A DNA stretch of 64,000 nucleotides from FACHB-T130 sp042747725 (lineage in GTDB: Bacteria; Cyanobacteriota; Cyanobacteriia; Cyanobacteriales; FACHB-T130): the NCBI RefSeq assembly GCF_042747725.1, contig NZ_JBHZGO010000086.1, positions 1 through 64,000 on the forward strand. Direction: 5' to 3'. Position numbers and translations under genes: made by a program. Each line of letters starts with the position of its first letter. Position 1 is the first letter of the stretch. Under the pieces are notes generated by a model. It was given only the letters and a program-made list of their open reading frames with translations. It did not search any database and was not told the DNA's origin. Shown here piece after piece: positions 61,547-64,000 of this stretch.

Positions 61547-63977
61547 GACACTTAGCGGTCGTTAGCCTGGAACGATGAGAGTCATACGGAACAGAAGCGG
61601 TGAGAACGACTTCGCCTTTCTCGTTTTTCACCCAACCTTGTGCTTCTACCTGCTCTTTTATCAAGTTGTTTGAGTGTATGGCAACATCGTTTCTTGAGTG
61701 AGTGGAAGCTTGTGCAGCGTGGATGAGCCGATTCGGGCGGCTGGTTTGAGAAATTCGCCAATCTGTCCAAACGGCGTTGCTACTTCTAGCGTCACCAGGA
61801 TTATCCGGCAATCCCCCGCTTCCGGTCACGGTAAAAGAACTAGCGACGTTGCTTCCACTCGCCGGACAAGTTTGTGCCACCAATCCAGAAGCATCGACTA
61901 ACTCTGCTGGTAAAGTAGCTAACCCGCGACTTGGATCGACATCCAGCGTATTAATTTGTACGGTGCCATCTACACCAAATTCCGAACTCACGGTGATGTC
62001 ACTTTTGGAGGTTGGGCGCGATCGCAACTGGGTACCAAAGATACCAGAAGTGGTGATATTGATATTCCCTCCCCGACCTTTGAAGGCATTGGCGGTAATA
62101 TCGCTATTTTCAGCCGGGACGGCGACGATAAATTTGGCATCTATCTCCATATTGCCGCCGTTTCCACCCGCCTTATCGGTGCCAGCAGTAGTGGAGATGT
62201 TACTATTGCGGCGCAGCAATAATAAGTCTTGCACTCGCAATCTAATATTCCCGCCGTCACCTGATACGGTTTCAGCGTTGAGGGTTGCCCCATTGTCCAG
62301 CAGGATAGAGCGGGAGTCAATTTCGAGTTCGCCTGCCTTTCCTAACCCCTGACTACCTACAGATATTTGTGCCCCATCCCGAACCGTTAACAACTGAGTT
62401 TTCACGGTCAGACTTCCCCCATCTCCGGTAGAAAAGGCAGGAAGATTACTGGTATCGGATGAGGAACCATCTCCGTCTCGGATGACATCGGAGGGGTTGC
62501 CAGTGCCAGCAAACAATCTGCTGCGAAGCTTTCCATTCGCTGAAGTCCCAATCAGTTCCACCAACTCAGAGGCATTTACCTCCACATTTCCCCCAAAACC
62601 TGCCCCAAAAGTAGCCGCAGAGACTTCTGCCCCATTCCGGATAATCAATTGCCTGGTGGTAATCGTTAAGTTTCCGGCTTTACCATTGCCTCTAGAAGTT
62701 TGAACCGACAATCCACTGGGACGGCGATCGCTGGGTGCGGTGCCACTCAGTTCCACCAAATCAGTGGCATAAACGTTGATACTCCCTCCCTGCCCCGTTC
62801 CCGAACCACTCGCTGATATCCGCGCCCCATCCCGAACCAGCAATTGCTGGGTCGTAATTGTCAAGTTTCCCGCATCTCCCGCTGCGTCTTTAACATCACT
62901 TGCTAGTTTGCTGGGTTTTTGACCATCCGCTGAGGTGCCAATCAGTTCTACCGAATTAGAGGCATTGATGTCGATAATCCCGCCCTTCCCCTTGCCGGTG
63001 GTAGTTGCAGATACCTGAGAACCACCCTGAATTGTTAGCCGTACAGCCTGAATAAAGATTCCTTGCCCATTTCGATTCCCCAACGTATTTGCAGAAATTT
63101 TTGACTCATCGCTGAATGTCACCTGTCTGCCTGAAAGCTGGATCGCACCGCTGCCCTGACCACTGACATCAATGACTGCTTTATTCGTCAGGGATATATC
63201 TGCTTGGACGACGTTATCTAGAAATTTCAAGCGCAAACGATTGCCCTCTACATTCAGCTTGACGGTTCCTGGTTCTGCGAATCCTGCCAACTCGACTCGA
63301 CCACCCCGCGCCTGCAAAAGCCCGCCCTTCCAACTCACATCACCGCCTAATAACAACAAACTCTGATTTTCTGAGACTTTCAGGGTGCTAGCAGAACCCA
63401 CGATTGGTTTAGGCAGTGTTTGTGAAGAGATAAACCCACTGGGATCGCCAACAATCGTCAGCAAGCTATTCGATCCACCTGGATTGGTAGCGCTAAACTG
63501 GCTACCATCAGCCCACACCAGAGCATCTAGAGTGGTGGCAACAAAAGAGCCTCTGGTGGCACTGCCTACATTGAGTTGAGCCTTTGGCCCGAACTGAATG
63601 CCACTGGGATTGATCAAGAAAAAGTTGACCTGCCGACTCTCAGTGAAGATTGAGCCGTTAATCAAGGAGGGACCACCTGTGACACGGGACAGAATATTCT
63701 GGATATTGGCGGCGCTGCTAAAACGAGCTACCTCGCCTGCGTTGAGGCTAAATTTTCCAAAGCTGTGGAACAGATTAGTGCCGACGGTTTGACCCACTGA
63801 TTGAGGAATAACGTAATTGGGGCCAGTTAAGGTTTTTGCGGAGCCGAGGCTGCCATCAAGGGTGATGTTCTGGGCGATCGCGCGATCGCTAATAGCGGCG
63901 ATAATACCCAGCCCGATCGCGCTTCTTATCCAACAAGGGTGGCGATGCAGTGGTCGAAGCACTCTGCGAATTAACAT
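61536..63977 (-). CDS. TpsA filamentous-hemagglutinin-type exoprotein
   Basis: An 813-residue secreted protein. A long signal peptide (to about residue 36, AISDRAIAQ) is followed by the TPS domain: NITLDGSLGSAKTLTGPNYV, NLFHSFGKFSLNAGEVARF, VNFFLINPSGIQFGP (NPSG in place of the usual NPNG). Residues about 250-700 are beta-helix repeats (GGNVEVNASELVELIGTSAN, GNLTITTQQLLVRDGARISA). The C-terminus (QAWGWVKNEKGEVVLTA type) is common in cyanobacterial members. It is secreted by the adjacent TpsB and probably acts at the cell surface. The start is 23 bases from the window edge. Confidence 0.9.
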   Translation of the reverse strand: MLIRRVLRPLHRHPCWIRSAIGLGIIAAISDRAIAQNITLDGSLGSAKTLTGPNYVIPQSVGQTVGTNLFHSFGKFSLNAGEVARFSSAANIQNILSRVTGGPSLINGSIFTESRQVNFFLINPSGIQFGPKAQLNVGSATRGSFVATTLDALVWADGSQFSATNPGGSNSLLTIVGDPSGFISSQTLPKPIVGSASTLKVSENQSLLLLGGDVSWKGGLLQARGGRVELAGFAEPGTVKLNVEGNRLRLKFLDNVVQADISLTNKAVIDVSGQGSGAIQLSGRQVTFSDESKISANTLGNRNGQGIFIQAVRLTIQGGSQVSATTTGKGKGGIIDINASNSVELIGTSADGQKPSKLASDVKDAAGDAGNLTITTQQLLVRDGARISASGSGTGQGGSINVYATDLVELSGTAPSDRRPSGLSVQTSRGNGKAGNLTITTRQLIIRNGAEVSAATFGAGFGGNVEVNASELVELIGTSANGKLRSRLFAGTGNPSDVIRDGDGSSSDTSNLPAFSTGDGGSLTVKTQLLTVRDGAQISVGSQGLGKAGELEIDSRSILLDNGATLNAETVSGDGGNIRLRVQDLLLLRRNSNISTTAGTDKAGGNGGNMEIDAKFIVAVPAENSDITANAFKGRGGNINITTSGIFGTQLRSRPTSKSDITVSSEFGVDGTVQINTLDVDPSRGLATLPAELVDASGLVAQTCPASGSNVASSFTVTGSGGLPDNPGDARSSNAVWTDWRISQTSRPNRLIHAAQASTHSRNDVAIHSNNLIKEQVEAQGWVKNEKGEVVLTASVPYDSHRSRLTTAKCHVP

Positions 63978-64000
63978 TGGGGCTAGCGTTACTTGGCAGT

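Overview
The window is chromosomal DNA of a cyanobacterium. It carries photosystem I and II genes (psaI, psaE, psbO, psbEFLJ, psbY), NDH-1 subunits (ndhC-K-J, ndhO), rubA and ycf48, and many copies of the cyanobacterial HIP1 octamer GCGATCGC. The large Uma2/DUF820 family, the SLH protein, the CHAT protein and the two-partner secretion genes suggest a larger-genome, probably filamentous lineage. I cannot name the genus.

Layout. 1-18.8 kb: housekeeping genes (HNH protein, TPR protein, EF-G paralogue, Ctp protease, ispG, sugar-phosphate mutase, psbO, sigF next to a PilP-like lipoprotein, hisS, a very acidic 1020-residue protein). 18.9-23.7 kb: photosynthesis block with psaI, the rubA-ycf48-psbE-psbF-psbL-psbJ series on the minus strand and ndhC-K-J on the plus strand. 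A structured non-coding insert of about 370 bp separates psbE from psbF. 24.0-41.6 kb: a scattered DNA phosphorothioation (Dnd) island. It holds an SF2 helicase, dndD, dndC, an HNH nuclease with a likely sulfur-binding domain, dndB, a second DGQHR protein, a Dnd-associated protein 4-like gene, a second DndD-like ATPase with a 57-residue partner, and dndE. Three Uma2 genes (one broken), an SLH/DUF3370 protein and a methyltransferase lie among them. 41.7-53.9 kb: fructokinase/methyltransferase pair, pedR-like regulator, psaE-mutM, ndhO, a beta-helix protein, malate dehydrogenase, psbY and small conserved genes. 54.2-57.0 kb: Co/Ni ECF transporter (CbiM, PDGLE protein, CbiQ, CbiO). 57.0-64.0 kb: TpsA-TpsB-CHAT cluster on the minus strand.

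The most unusual part is the Dnd island. All four core modification genes dndB-E are present, but dndE lies about 10 kb from dndB on the other strand. DndFGH-type restriction genes are not seen. The candidate effectors are instead the helicase, the HNH nuclease and the second SMC-like ATPase. A 22-bp perfect palindrome lies between the two divergent DGQHR genes and could be the operator of the system. Two families of short inverted-repeat elements (MITE-like) are scattered through the intergenic regions.

No tRNA, rRNA or CRISPR array was found. All assignments come from reading the sequence; no database search was run.
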